Under the pieces are notes generated by a model. The model did no database searches and was not told the origin of the DNA. It saw only the letters and a list, made by a program, of their open reading frames with translations. A DNA stretch of 64,000 nucleotides from Diospyros lotus (taxonomy: Eukaryota; Streptophyta; Magnoliopsida; Ericales; Ebenaceae), in contig NC_068340.1 of the NCBI RefSeq assembly GCF_014633365.1, positions 20,873,879-20,937,878 on the forward strand, given 5' to 3'. This document shows, piece after piece, positions 45,601 to 55,378 of the stretch (the stretch's first letter is position 1; each line of letters begins with the position of its first letter). Made by a program: the position numbers and the translations under genes.

Positions 45601-46981
45601 GCGCAGCTACTAACTTTGCGATCTCCTCCTCGATTGCCCGTGCCTTATCTGGGGCGAAGCTTCGTTTTTTCTGCCTGACAGGCTGAAAACTTGATCGGAC
45701 CCCCAGCCTGTGTGTCATTACTTCTGGATTTACTCCTGGCATATCCCGGGCTGTCCATGCGAAGATATCCGCATACTGTCTAAGGAGTGATATTATTCGA
45801 CTCCTTAGCAGATCTTTTAACTCCATACTCACTCTTACACATCGACTTGGGCAATTTTCTTCCAGAGGTACTTCTTCCAATTCATCCACCGGCTTCGCTG
45901 TTTTGGGATCTTCAGGTCCTTCTAGTAGAAAACTGACCTCCTTCGGGGGGTCAGCATCCTTCTGCAACCCTGCTTCTTTACTCTTCGCCATGCCTATAGA
46001 GGCCATGTAACATTCACGGGCTAAGCGCAAATCTCCCCGCACTTCGCCCGTCCCCCTATCCGTGGGAAACTTCATCATCATATGATATGTGCTTGGGATG
46101 GCTCGAAGGGCATTGAGACCCGATCTTCCCAGAATCATGTTGTAAGCCGAAGGCACGTCCGCTACCAGGATGTCTAGCATAACACGAGAAGTTCGGGAAC
46201 CTCTCCCTACCGTCAATGGGAGTTGAATAATCCCTTCTGAATATACGGCTTCACCATCAAATCCCACCAAAGGGACCCTTGCTGCCCTTAACTGTGTCAT
46301 TTCATACCCCATGCCTAAGAAGGCTTGCCGATACAAGATTTCTGAAGAGCTTCCTGGATCCACAAGGATCCGCCGAAGTTCCCACTTCCCGAGTTCAGCT
46401 GTTATCACCAGTGGGTCATTTCGAGTCGGGTATCCCGGGAGGTCGTTATCTGAAAAAGAGATTGGATCCACGTTCCTCGATCTTTTCAGCACGGTCGCAT
46501 TACTTTTTTCGTCCTTCATGACTGGGACCTCCCCTGCCGCGAGTGTGTGGAATATCGAAGGCTGAGGATGATCATCTTCTCTTCGATGTGATCTCTCCCG
46601 CTGGGCCCGATTTCGATCCTCCGTGCGGTCTCTCTTGGGGGGGCTTCTTGATCGCGACCGTCGATCCTTTCTCCCCTGAGAATCACTTGTTTTAGCCACG
46701 TAGCTCCTCAGGAAACCCCGATTGATAAGTTCCTGAATCTCCTCTTTTAATTGGTGACACTCCTCAGTGTCATGACCATGATCCACGGTGGGCGCCAATT
46801 GATGAAGGATTTTCGGAGGTGGTAGCCGCACGTTCCCTTCTTGCCTCTCTGAATGTACCTGCAATGGAGACGGGGGTTGTTCCCCCGGTCGATCTCCGAT
46901 GATTAAGTTAGTCCTTGATCTAGGGTTCATTGTCCCTTTTAAACTATGTTCTCTTAAAAAAGGATAAGAAGAATCTCTCAC
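42683..46981 (-). CDS. pol: Tat Gag(remnant)-Pol polyprotein, 1432 codons, open
   Basis: One open frame. Residues 1-60 are read from the LTR and about 61-66 from the primer site, followed by a gag remnant (DHGHDTEECHQLKEE, about 67-81). Protease: DPGSS at 208-212 (Asp208; usual D-T/S-G replaced by D-P-G). Reverse transcriptase: about 430-700, catalytic YVDD at 587-590. First RNase H: about 701-850. Second RNase H typical of Tat: about 862-985, acidic residues Asp869, Glu907, Asp931, Asp981. Integrase: zinc site His1086, His1093, Cys1124, Cys1127; catalytic Asp1156, Asp1216, Glu1252 with D(35)E spacing; C-terminal part ends KFYQ. Pol looks capable of activity, but the capsid part of gag is missing, so particles need Gag from another copy. 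The LTR-coded ATG may lie upstream of or outside the transcript, so the true start is uncertain. Confidence 0.9.
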   Translation of the reverse strand: MRDSSYPFLREHSLKGTMNPRSRTNLIIGDRPGEQPPSPLQVHSERQEGNVRLPPPKILHQLAPTVDHGHDTEECHQLKEEIQELINRGFLRSYVAKTSDSQGRKDRRSRSRSPPKRDRTEDRNRAQRERSHRREDDHPQPSIFHTLAAGEVPVMKDEKSNATVLKRSRNVDPISFSDNDLPGYPTRNDPLVITAELGKWELRRILVDPGSSSEILYRQAFLGMGYEMTQLRAARVPLVGFDGEAVYSEGIIQLPLTVGRGSRTSRVMLDILVADVPSAYNMILGRSGLNALRAIPSTYHMMMKFPTDRGTGEVRGDLRLARECYMASIGMAKSKEAGLQKDADPPKEVSFLLEGPEDPKTAKPVDELEEVPLEENCPSRCVRVSMELKDLLRSRIISLLRQYADIFAWTARDMPGVNPEVMTHRLGVRSSFQPVRQKKRSFAPDKARAIEEEIAKLVAARHIREVDYPDWLANVVLVPKGQSKWRLCIDFTDLNKACPKDSYPLPRIDALIDGTAGCSLMSFLDAFQGYHQIPLHPKDQEKTAFITNKATYCYTVMHFGLKNAGATYQRLVNKLFHQQLGRKMEAYVDDMLVKSMVAECHPEDLEECFKTLRKFHMKLNPVKCAFGVSAGKFLGYIVHHRGIEVNPAKVKAIMDMPAPRNVKEVQSLTGRMTALGRFLSRLAEKDLPFYKVLSKANNFEWNSECQRAFEKLKEHLATPPVLTKPKPGEPLYIYLAVANEAVSSVLIREENKIQRPVYYASKRLSGAEVRYLPMEKLAFALITSARKLRPYFQAHTIIVLTNQPLKQVLSKPELSGRMLKWAVELTAFDIEYRPRLAIKAQSLADFIAEGIGAPEGPEENQRPWLVAVDGSSTSGGGGAGLMIKSPEGQIWPYALHFEFRASNNEAEYEALLAGLRLAEQLGAQNVEVSSDSNLVVQQVNGEYEARESHMAQYLTLVKELMARFQHVKVEYVPRAMNTEADLLSRIASSSFPTSSREIRIESLPQKSIEEVADQFCIDDEPSWMDPLLSYLREEKLPADDSEAREVKRKAQNFVLVGGELYRRSFSQPLLKCIRPREADYILREIHEGICGNHIWARALSQKALQQGYYWPTMVRDSEQLVRTCDRCQKTSNLVHVLAVALTHLATPCPFAQWGIDILGPFPPAAGQVKYIMAAIDYFTKWVEAEAVASITSRRVKQFLWKNVVCRFGVPRVLISDNGTQFSDRSVREWCQELGIKQQFTSVAHPQTNGQIELANRTLLRGLKTRVDKAKGSWVEELSSILWSYRTTAKVSTGETPFSLCYGSEALIPVEIGVPTLRVELFDPESNEQSLRDNLDFLDEFRDQARIRQAAYNQRIERYYNRRVRARNFLPGDLVLRRADVQGARETDKLTPNWEGPYKVTEVLSPGAYKLQTLEGTTVKNAWNVQNLRKFYQ
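46783..46797 (-). other. Primer binding site of the young Tat element
   Basis: TGGCGCCCACCGTGG on the minus strand lies two bases from the 5' LTR. The gag remnant begins within a few bases of it, showing that the leader and most of gag are deleted. Confidence 0.8.
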
Positions 46982-47277
46982 CTTTTTCTCTTACCTTTTC
47001 TCGGGATAGGGATCATGAGGGATCTTCGGGATCTTCCTTCCGCCTTCTTCGGGACTTTCCCGATAAGGGTTTCGCGATAGCCTCCATCTCCGAGGAGTTC
47101 GGGATAACTGTTGTCTCCGTGATCTTCGGTGGGTTGGCCTGTTCCTGAGAGCTCGGGGGTTTCTCTATTGAGTGCTTATCTGATTGACGTGGCGATGCTT
47201 GTCTGCCGTGTATCTTTTGACCGCCGTTAGGTATCCGTCTTGGCGTAATTATGGGACCGAGGGCGTTCTCCTCATCA
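46800..47277 (-). repeat. 5' LTR of the young Tat element
   Basis: 478 bp, six differences from the LTR at 38810-39287. It ends at CTTAT (47278-47282), the target duplication. Confidence 0.93.
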
Positions 47278-47282
47278 CTTAT

Positions 47283-49732
47283 CAATTTTTTGAAAATGGA
47301 GGCTATTTTCTATAACTAAACAGTCTATATAATATACAAAGGTTAAAAGATGGAGATTTTTAGTTTTATTATTTGAATTAAATAAAAGAAAAAATGTTAT
47401 AAATAAATTAAAATTGATTTGGGCAACGAATTAAAAAGTTTATTTGAAAAATAAATAATCCATTAATTGTTGTGTTATAGGTAAAACTCATTAAAAGATT
47501 AAAAAAATCTTAAAAATCTAAAATAACTTTTTGGGCTGAAAAGTCTAAATTTTTCAATATGCGGGGGTCCCACACAATGCACAAATTAGATATCTGTGAG
47601 ATTCAAAAATCAATATGAATATTTCAAAATAAGGATAAACAATTATCTATAAAAAAATAATAATTTTAAAAAAATTTCAGAATATTGGGATAGACATCAT
47701 TTATAATAATCCTAATCCTAATGACTTTAAAAATGTAAGAATCATAATCATAATAGATTTTAAAATGTCAAGATAGACGTTATTTGTAAGAATGTTAATC
47801 TTGAACTTATTTGGAATACTCCATTGCCCTTCTACAAATAGGTAAGCACTCATTTCATAAAATGCACGTCTTTAATACTAGTTTTAATATAATATTCATC
47901 ATTTGCAATGTCTGATATAAGTATTGAAGTATTTACACGGGGACCTCCCCACGCCATCTAATTGTTTTCTTTCTTGTAGGTTCAAGTGGTTTGATGATGA
48001 CATTTCTAATTAAATAAATTCATTATTGTATCTTGACAACAATAATTAGTGTCATATGTGGGAAACGCCCAAAAAGCCTAAGAATATTACAATGGCTCTT
48101 ACACAATCTCAAGTTGCGATAAGCTGAATCAAATTAGTTGGAAGAAATGAGATTGCATGAAGAAAGCAAAAAACATACAATGCAGTAGGATTTAGAATTG
48201 TAGAGATCGCACAAAGAAAGCAAAAAACAGACAATGTGTGAGAATGGTTCAAAAATCAAAGCCTATGAGTGGTTAAAAAAACTAAAGCCCAAATGTGCGA
48301 GAATGGTCCCAAAAATTGAAATGCATAGGCCCCAGAAAAGTTACAAAAACTGAAGCGTGAATGTGCGAGGATGATTCAAAAAATCAAAGGTGTGACAACG
48401 GTCAAAAAATAGAAGTGAGAATGCTTGAGAATGGTTCAAAAAATCAAATTACGAATGCGTGAAAACGATTCAAAAAACCAAAGCACGAATGCATGAGAAC
48501 GATTTAAAAATCGAAGCACAAAGGGATGGGGAAGTCTCTTGTATGCCTTTCTGAAGTCATCTGTGTTCACATGCTAAGACAAAGTCGTGACTCCTGGAGG
48601 CTCATTTCCCTAAATACCTGATACGGGCGAGCTAAGGGGTCCAATTGTTTTGGCCTTCTAGCACTACAGCTCTAACCCGGTTTGGACTCGATTGACCTTG
48701 CCAGCAACATCTCAAACCCTTAGGACTCTGTTCTGACTGATCCCAAACAAATAAATTTAATTGTTATAATTTGACAACATCCGTTTGAGTTTTGAAAACA
48801 TCATCTCTACAAACCCAGGAAAAGATTTTGTACATAAATGAGTATTTCTCATCTCTTTCAAAGTGGAAAACCCTGTGAACTAAGGATGCCCTTTATTATT
48901 ATGTTGATTTATTTTTTCTATAAGTGTTCTTATTTGATTTGAAATGCATTTTCTAATATATTTGTATTATTATTAGTATGTTGGTTTAGTGGGCGGGCCT
49001 TGGTTGTAATGTTATGGTTGTTCCTTTATTAATTGAAGGTCATAGGTTCATGCAGTTGAAATAGACTCTTTGCAAGGAGTAAAAAAAATTTCCTAAAAAA
49101 ATAACATGTCCACGACCTTCAAAAAATGAGAATACCACATGCATTGAGGAATATGCTTTATTAGTTTTTTATGTTATTTTTTCTTAATTGGCAATTGATT
49201 TAAGGTATATTTTTTATTCACCATCTTTATTGACTATATAGATTGATTTATGCAATGCTTTATGTCTCGAATGTTTTGGTTTTACTTAAATTTCTCAAAT
49301 GTTTTGGGTTTTTTTTGTTGTTAATTTTTCTTAGCAATTTTTTTAATTCTTCAATTATTTACTCTCTTTTAGATTCATGCTCCTTCTTTACTCTCAATAT
49401 TTAATTCTTTGTTTAATTTTCCTATTGGCCTAGATAAGTTAGTTTATTTTCCCTAATTTTCTTTCCTGGTTTTGAAATACATTGTTTAATTTTTTCATTT
49501 CTATTAGTATATTGGTTTAGTGGTTGAACCTTAGTAACAACATAATGGTTTTGTTATTATGAAAGAAAGTTCTGCGTTTGAATTGCGGAAACAATGCATT
49601 AAGAGACAAAGGGGAAGGCTTTGTACAAAGATACACCCTTATGGCAATGTTTCATGATTCTGATATCTCTGTCCCTCTCTCGTATTCTCTTTCATAGATA
49701 TAGATATTATTTAAATTAATTATCAAAATATA
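47283..49732. other. AT-rich intergenic DNA with a degenerate minisatellite
   Basis: No gene is supported. Between 48190 and 48520 a ~36-40 bp unit (GAGAATGGTTCAAAAAATCAAAG..., variants GTGAAAACGATTCAAAAAACC) recurs about eight times with heavy divergence. The rest is T-rich. Confidence 0.55.
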
Positions 49733-49740
49733 AATATGTA

Positions 49741-49901
49741 CAGGGGCGGATTTAGGGGATAGACACGAGCTGCAGCCCCCTTCGGTTTCAGCCTTTCCCA
49801 GATCTGCAAGGTAAATTTGGTCTATTTGGGGGAGGAAGGGCTAAAATACTCATGGATCTGGGATTAGTCATCTCCTAAATTTATTTCTAGATCTGCCCCT
49901 G
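49741..49901. mobile_element. hAT-type MITE, 161 bp, 8-bp TSD AATATGTA
   Basis: The ends are CAGGGGCGGATTTAG and CTAGATCTGCCCCTG, imperfect inverted repeats of the hAT type (CAGGGGC...). The 8-bp duplication AATATGTA is perfect at 49733-49740 and 49902-49909. The element has no coding capacity. Confidence 0.88.
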
Positions 49902-50159
49902 AATATGTAGAAAGGTATTTTTTTTGGATACTATTTACGATTTAGAATAAAAATTATTTATGGAGTCAACCAAAGAATATATCGATAAATCAAAATTAAT
50001 AATAAACAAGAGAATGCCTAAATCAACAAAAAATTGAGGAAATACGAGCTTTTAATCACCAAATAAATAAGCTCTAGCAGATGCAAGCAAATCATGGGTG
50101 TTTTAGGATTAACAAACAAGCACACATAACGGTCGTATGGGAAAGGGAGACTCATTGAA

Positions 50160-50446
50160 TTAGCATTTGTCTCCTAAATAAGGGTGAGGGAAAATCTGAA
50201 AGGGATTGTAGCCAATATATGTCCTGCCAAACTGGAAAGCAACACAAAGACACAACATATAGAGAAAATAGCCAATATTATGAGTTCAAAGGGAAAACAC
50301 GAGAATATGACAAGAAAATAAAAAAAAATTCACAAGAAATAGAGTTTGAAAGTACGTACAAAACTTGATCAGCTTGATACCCAAAGCTTTGGTGCTAAAG
50401 GGCCCTCTTCATCTTCATCTTCATCTTCAATCATGTTATCATGCAT
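50160..50446 (-). CDS. Possible small two-exon gene or gene remnant, 45 codons
   Basis: Candidate exons 50446-50381 and 50231-50160 join through a GT-AG intron in phase 0 to give a short acidic peptide (MHDNMIEDEDEDEEG...) with an aromatic-rich end (FGRTYIGYNPFQIFPHPYLG) and a TAA stop. Splice signals and the clean reading frame are the only support. It could be the last exons of a longer or decayed gene reaching upstream to about 50720. I do not recognise it. Confidence 0.28.
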
Positions 50447-50449
50447 GGA

Positions 50450-51029
50450 TAAGAACTCAGGAAAGGAAAGGGGTATCGGGGCAATGAAAATACTATTAAT
50501 TAATTCTCAAAAGCAAAGATATTGAATAGAAAAAAGTGCAGAGCCTCCCTCTTTCTAGTGACCAAATTTGAAAACACAATCGCAGGCTCATTTGGGTTTC
50601 AGCAAAGGGGAGAAGGGATTGGGGTTAGGCTTACCGGACGAAGAGGACAATTAATTAGAGGGAGGATGGCAAGAGTGGGGAACCAAATGGAGGAGAGGTC
50701 AATGATAGGGCTGATCAATTAGAGAAGTTGGAACAACCCTGTTGGCTGTGAAATCCTAAGGTTTCCACTGGGGTTACATTACATGATGTACACTTAGAAA
50801 GAGAAGCTCTCTAGTCTACTCCACCCAATAAGAAAGTCAATCTAAAAAAAACTAAAATTAAATTAAAAATCAAAGACTAATCACAAAACTTGAGTAGATT
50901 AATTTGTTTTCCCATCTTACCTACAATATGTGTGTATTGATGTCTAGCAAAGTATTTGAGATTTGAAAAAATTTAATTAGATTCGTAATAAGATATATTT
51001 GTATGATATACGTATAGAGGGATTAAAGA
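50450..51029. other. Intergenic, nothing firmly recognised
   Basis: Contains a GA-rich stretch (50590-50700) and AT-rich DNA; no supported gene or repeat. Confidence 0.45.
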
Positions 51030-51595
51030 AACCGTTGCAAGCTTCAAGTTGTAATATTCTATTCAAATGCTCTAACCATTACAAATTTTTCTCCCAAAAA
51101 GGTTTTTTTATATCATTTGTATTATTTGTTTAAACTTTTGTGTGTAATTTTTTAGAGACATTGAAATTAGAAAATTTATCTCTCAAATAATCTCTTCTTC
51201 AAAATTCATTGTATATTGCCTACCAAGATTGTTAAAGAGTTATTTTGTTAAGTAAAAGGTTGTAATCCTAGTCATTGTACTAGAAGGCCTACTTGAGATT
51301 AAATATGAGACTTTAGTGATTGTTATCCTAGTCATTGTACTAGAAGGCCTACTTGAGATTAAATATGAGACTTTAGTGATTGTTGAAAATCCTTAATGAT
51401 AAGTTAAAGTAATAGATTAAGCTGTTTAAGTTGAACTACTATAAATCACTTGTATCGTTTATGCTTTCATCATTCATTTCCTCTATCTTGTTGAACATTA
51501 GTCTATTATAATCATTTTATTGAAGTAAAACCTCATCATTAATCAAATTTTTAAAACACTTAATTCACCCCCTCTTACGTGTGTGGTGCCATTAT
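51030..51595 (+). repeat. Old diverged SIRE-like LTR fragment
   Basis: It follows the R/U5 half of the LTR at 480-970 in order: AGAGACATTG, ATCTCTCAAATAATCTCTTC, AGAAGGCCTACTTG (duplicated), AAAATCCTTAATG, GAACTACTATAAAT and AATTCACCCCCTCTTACGTGTG. Identity is clearly lower than between the young LTRs. The U3 palindromes are absent. No element interior is next to it. Confidence 0.75.
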
Positions 51596-51748
51596 TTACT
51601 AATGGAACCGACCAAACAAATCAAAAAATCGAATTGATCGAATAAACTGAACAAACTTAAAAAAAAAACAAAAATAATCAAACAAATCAAACTGATTTTC
51701 GGTCTTATTATTACCCTTAGCCACCCAGCCAGGCGATGATTCCAATTG

Positions 51749-52095
51749 TAACGCCTTACTTTTCCCGAGCGTTAAATAATTTAAGAATTTCTATGATATA
51801 TTTTTTTCCCCACATAAACTCAATATAAATTATTTCCCGACAATTCCGTTCTACCTTCTTAGCATACCAAAACAATAATCAATAAGGTAAAACAGGAAAT
51901 CATCATAAATGCGAAAACAACGATCGAAATCTGATATGGTACATACTGAATTCACTTTATTCATAATATAAGAAATCGTACCATAGCTTAACATTATGTC
52001 TTCAATACTTAAATACATGGAGACTCTTTTATCAGAGATAACAACTAAATACCTCAAATAATAATACAAAACATAGTTACATTTAACAAGACTAA
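51749..52095 (-). repeat. 3' end of a Gypsy LTR related to family A, minus orientation
   Basis: It begins TGTAACGCC (the reverse complement of an LTR end) and carries weak similarity to 52096-52450 (for example TACTTAAATACATG). It is interrupted at 52095/52096 by the next LTR; ACTAA at 52091-52095 is the presumed left target duplication. Confidence 0.5.
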
Positions 52096-54139
52096 TGTAA
52101 CACCTCACTTTCTCGGATGTGTTATAACTTAGGACAATACTGAGATAATAAATTTTTCCTATTTAAAATTACTACTAAACCATATAATTGCTCTTACCCA
52201 TCCCAAAATTTTCATATATTTATCTCGAAAGAGAATCATCATAAATATCAAATGTGGAAGTTAGAATCGAACATAACATCTTAACATTAATTATAAATAA
52301 ATTCTTACATCCTCATTAACCAAAAATAAGGTTATACATCATCATTCCTCAAAACGTTCAGAATTTGAAATAGCAAAACTTAAATACATGGGCTATATAA
52401 CATACATTCAATTTATCATTCAATTCATAATATACTTTACTAAGTGCCATTGCATGCCTCATTCATCATCGTTTCTGCTACAATCTCCATTTGGAACGTT
52501 TGAATATTCCAGGAGTAAAACCCAAGTTAGATGATGAATTATCTGAGTAAGAGAACAATAAACATATCTCGTTCATGGATGCAATTATGCAAAATGTCTT
52601 ATTCCTTATCTTAGTTTGAATCGACCGCATCCAATTGCTGTTCCCTATTTTTACAGTCTCCTTACCAATGTGAGGTGTATGGGTGCACCCTTGGTAGAGC
52701 AACGATGTCAGTCCATAATCCCAAACCTTTATGCGATGCATGATCAATAATATCATCGTGTACATATGCATGTATCTCATCATAGCATGTAAATACAATC
52801 TATATGACATATTCACATCAAGACATGACAACATGATAAAATCATTTACATAAAATTAGGTTTTATGGTCAAACCACTTACCTTTTCAAACTTATCGGGG
52901 CTATCTCGATATTCACACATTGTCTCGAAATATGTGCATCATCTCGATTTATGTGCCAACATCAAAATTCGCACCAGTCACTTCAACTTAAGTTTCAAAG
53001 CATCCTAATCATCATATTTATTTAAATAAACATTAAAACCTATTTTTCCATAATTTCTTACATTTTCTTTATTTTTCTCTTTATTTCTTCCTATTTTTTC
53101 TCAATAAATCCAAACTAAATATTTCTCAATTATTTTCTCAAATATTTCACTATAACAATTCATAAAAATAACATTTCTGAATTTCTAAAATTTTCTAGAA
53201 AATCTTACTCATATTAACTTAGCCTCTCAATCTTTCTCGGTATGCGTGTTCTAATCTCGAAATGCGTGCCCAATCAATTTCTTTTCTAATTCCAAGCTTT
53301 CTATCATCTTCACTTGCTGCCTTTATTTGGCCATTGTCATTTACTTGCTCCCCCTTCTCATTTCTCCATTTATATATAGTCATCCATTTGCACAAAGCTT
53401 AACCATTAAGCTTTCCATCCCATTATACAAAGCTTAACCATTAGCTTTCCATACCACTTCACAAGGTTTAACCAATAAGTTTTTCATCCCATTTCACAAA
53501 GCTTAACCATTAAACTTTCCATCCCACTTCACAAGGCTTAACCATTAAGCTTTCCATCCCACTTGCACACACACACATATATATATAACTTATATATATT
53601 ATACCAATAAAATATGATAATTTACACATTTAAATACCAAATTTCTTCTTAATTCCACTTGAGAAATTTTCTAATTACATTCTCAAACATCAAATTAATT
53701 TGCATTACGATACTTAAAATGCAAAATTAATAACTCAAGACTTACTTGATAAGGACGATTTTACTCTAGTGTCATCACCGGGCTATTGTTTCGTCCTAAA
53801 ATTACTCCAGGGTTGATCCTTACTCGAAACTGAAGCCCATTCAGGGTTCCGTTTATTTTCGAAAGTTTCATACTAAAATTCGATTTTTTAGTCTGAAATA
53901 CAGTTGTACCAAAAACTATTTCCGTTCTAACTGCTTTCAGTTTCATAAATTGCATCTCAAAATGTTCGTTAGTACCATATCATTTTCCTTAGATGTTTAC
54001 ATTTTAGGGCATTCCCTGTAGTTGATTCGGTAGTGATAACTGTAAGAAATTATACTTAAGTATTTAATCTTTTGATAATTTCACTTATGACCTAAGTTAA
54101 AATTACTCCTGAGCCCTTTAGAAAATTCAAGATATTACA
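52096..54139 (-). repeat. Complete family-A Gypsy LTR (3' LTR), minus orientation, about 2.04 kb
   Basis: On the minus strand it runs from TGTAATATC (54139) to GGTGTTACA (52096) and abuts a polypurine tract at 54140. It is the reference for the truncated copies at 4831-5244, 6274-8174, 8175-9235 and 54690-55378. At 53391-53565 it contains about five copies of a ~37-bp minisatellite with AAGCTTAACCATTAAGC. Confidence 0.82.
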
Positions 54140-54689
54140 TTCTCCCCCCTTTACAAAAAATTTCGTCCTCGAAATTTGTCATATATTTTAAATCTCAAAA
54201 ATTTCATCCTCAAAATTAGCACTTGACTGATCAAATAACTAAGGAAGAACATATCTCATTTTCTTATTCCAAATAATCGTATTATAGCTCCTCACAGGCG
54301 ATCACATATACCAAGGAAAACTATATCATTATAATCATTTCTTAATCACGAGACTTTTGACACGTATATCCTATCCGAAACTTAAGAATGCCATCGTGCA
54401 TCTCAAAATTAGAACCCTTGGGTTGACCATGCTCACCAATCCCTAGATAAGTACACTTGTCAACCATGCATGCCTTTCGAATTTCTCTTTCAAGGCCTAT
54501 AACCACATATCTCGATCCTTGGCCATGAGTCTCAACCCGAGCTTTAATCCAAGCAGGTACACACATCATCATAATGACCCTGCGACTCTCCTATCATCAA
54601 TTTTCAATTTGCTTTCATTAAATCATCCAATTGATATCCAGGAAACCTGAAAGACAAACACCAAATCTTTTTGCACAACATTCCTTATT
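54140..54689 (-). pseudogene. Remnant of Gypsy pol 3' region and polypurine tract
   Basis: TTCTCCCCCCTTT (54140-54152) is the polypurine tract on the minus strand; next to it the minus strand reads AATTTCGAGGACGAAATT, the usual end of chromovirus-like Gypsy pol. A minus-strand stretch (54342-54572) keeps a piece resembling the linker before integrase (GSNFEMHDGILKFR). All catalytic domains are deleted, and an LTR part follows directly at about 54690. Confidence 0.6.
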
Positions 54690-55378
54690 TTATTTTTCTA
54701 GATTTTTTGATATTTTTTCAGATTTTTCTGCTGCCGGACACGCCCCCACATGCCACCACATGATCTGTCACGCGCTTCCCACGTGCATTGCTGGCTGGCG
54801 CGGGTATCACACACCCAGGTCTTCTTCCTTAAGGATGACGGCGAACCAGCTTTTGTTTTTTGACTTTTCTTCTTTATGTGTGCTCCGTTTTGCCTCCCAT
54901 TTGAACCTACGCCTTTCTTTCTTCATTCTCTACAGGATTATAGCTTCAAGCCGCTCGATCGGAGCCATATTTCGACTGGTTAAACCTAGATTTCGGCGAA
55001 ACTTAATTTTTCGACAAAGCTCTGTATCTCCCTCAAATCTTGACGAAACTCACTCAAAATTTTTAGAAATCACCTTCTGGACAAGGGGAACAAAAGCCCC
55101 TTATCCATGATGCTTGATTCAAACCAAAACACGAGCAATTTCTCCCGATCTCTTATTTGAACCCTAGGCCAAACCCGACTATTTATAGCCAAAATTGAGC
55201 CTCGAAATGCCCATGACTGGTCAATCCAAAGCCTCAAAGGCTTCTACCTTCCTCAGATCGGTCCAAAAATCTCGATGAAAACTCCCATGATTTCTCAAAA
55301 ATCTGGCCATCTTTCGACCGAGATTTTGGCTACCTCCACCGTCGATGCAGCCAGTTTGTCGGCCAAATGATGGCCTAG
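54690..55378 (-). repeat. Family-A Gypsy 5' LTR, inner part, split by the Athila-like element
   Basis: Matches 7000-7600 (inverted) and 8175-8530 (direct), including the minus-strand TATA box near 55181 (GGCTATAAATAG). It continues across the nested element at 63519-64000. Coding-looking frames in it have no family support. Confidence 0.7.

Larger units (their letters stand above)
38810..47277 (-). mobile_element. Young Tat-lineage Gypsy retrotransposon, TSD CTTAT, with antisense gene and gag deletion
   Basis: Identical-length LTRs (478 bp) at 38810-39287 and 46800-47277 are flanked by CTTAT at 38805-38809 and 47278-47282. I count six differences between the LTRs (about 98.7% identity), so it is recent. 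In minus-strand order: 5' LTR, primer site 46797-46783, gag remnant fused to pol (46981-42683), 47-bp repeats, an intact spliced gene on the opposite strand (39662-41885), polypurine tract and 3' LTR. The second RNase H domain and the antisense gene identify the Tat branch. Confidence 0.93.

Noticed and set aside
54631..55110. 159-codon open frame on the plus strand
   Set aside because: It runs antisense through a family-A LTR and shows no domain or conservation in the related LTR at 8175-8500.
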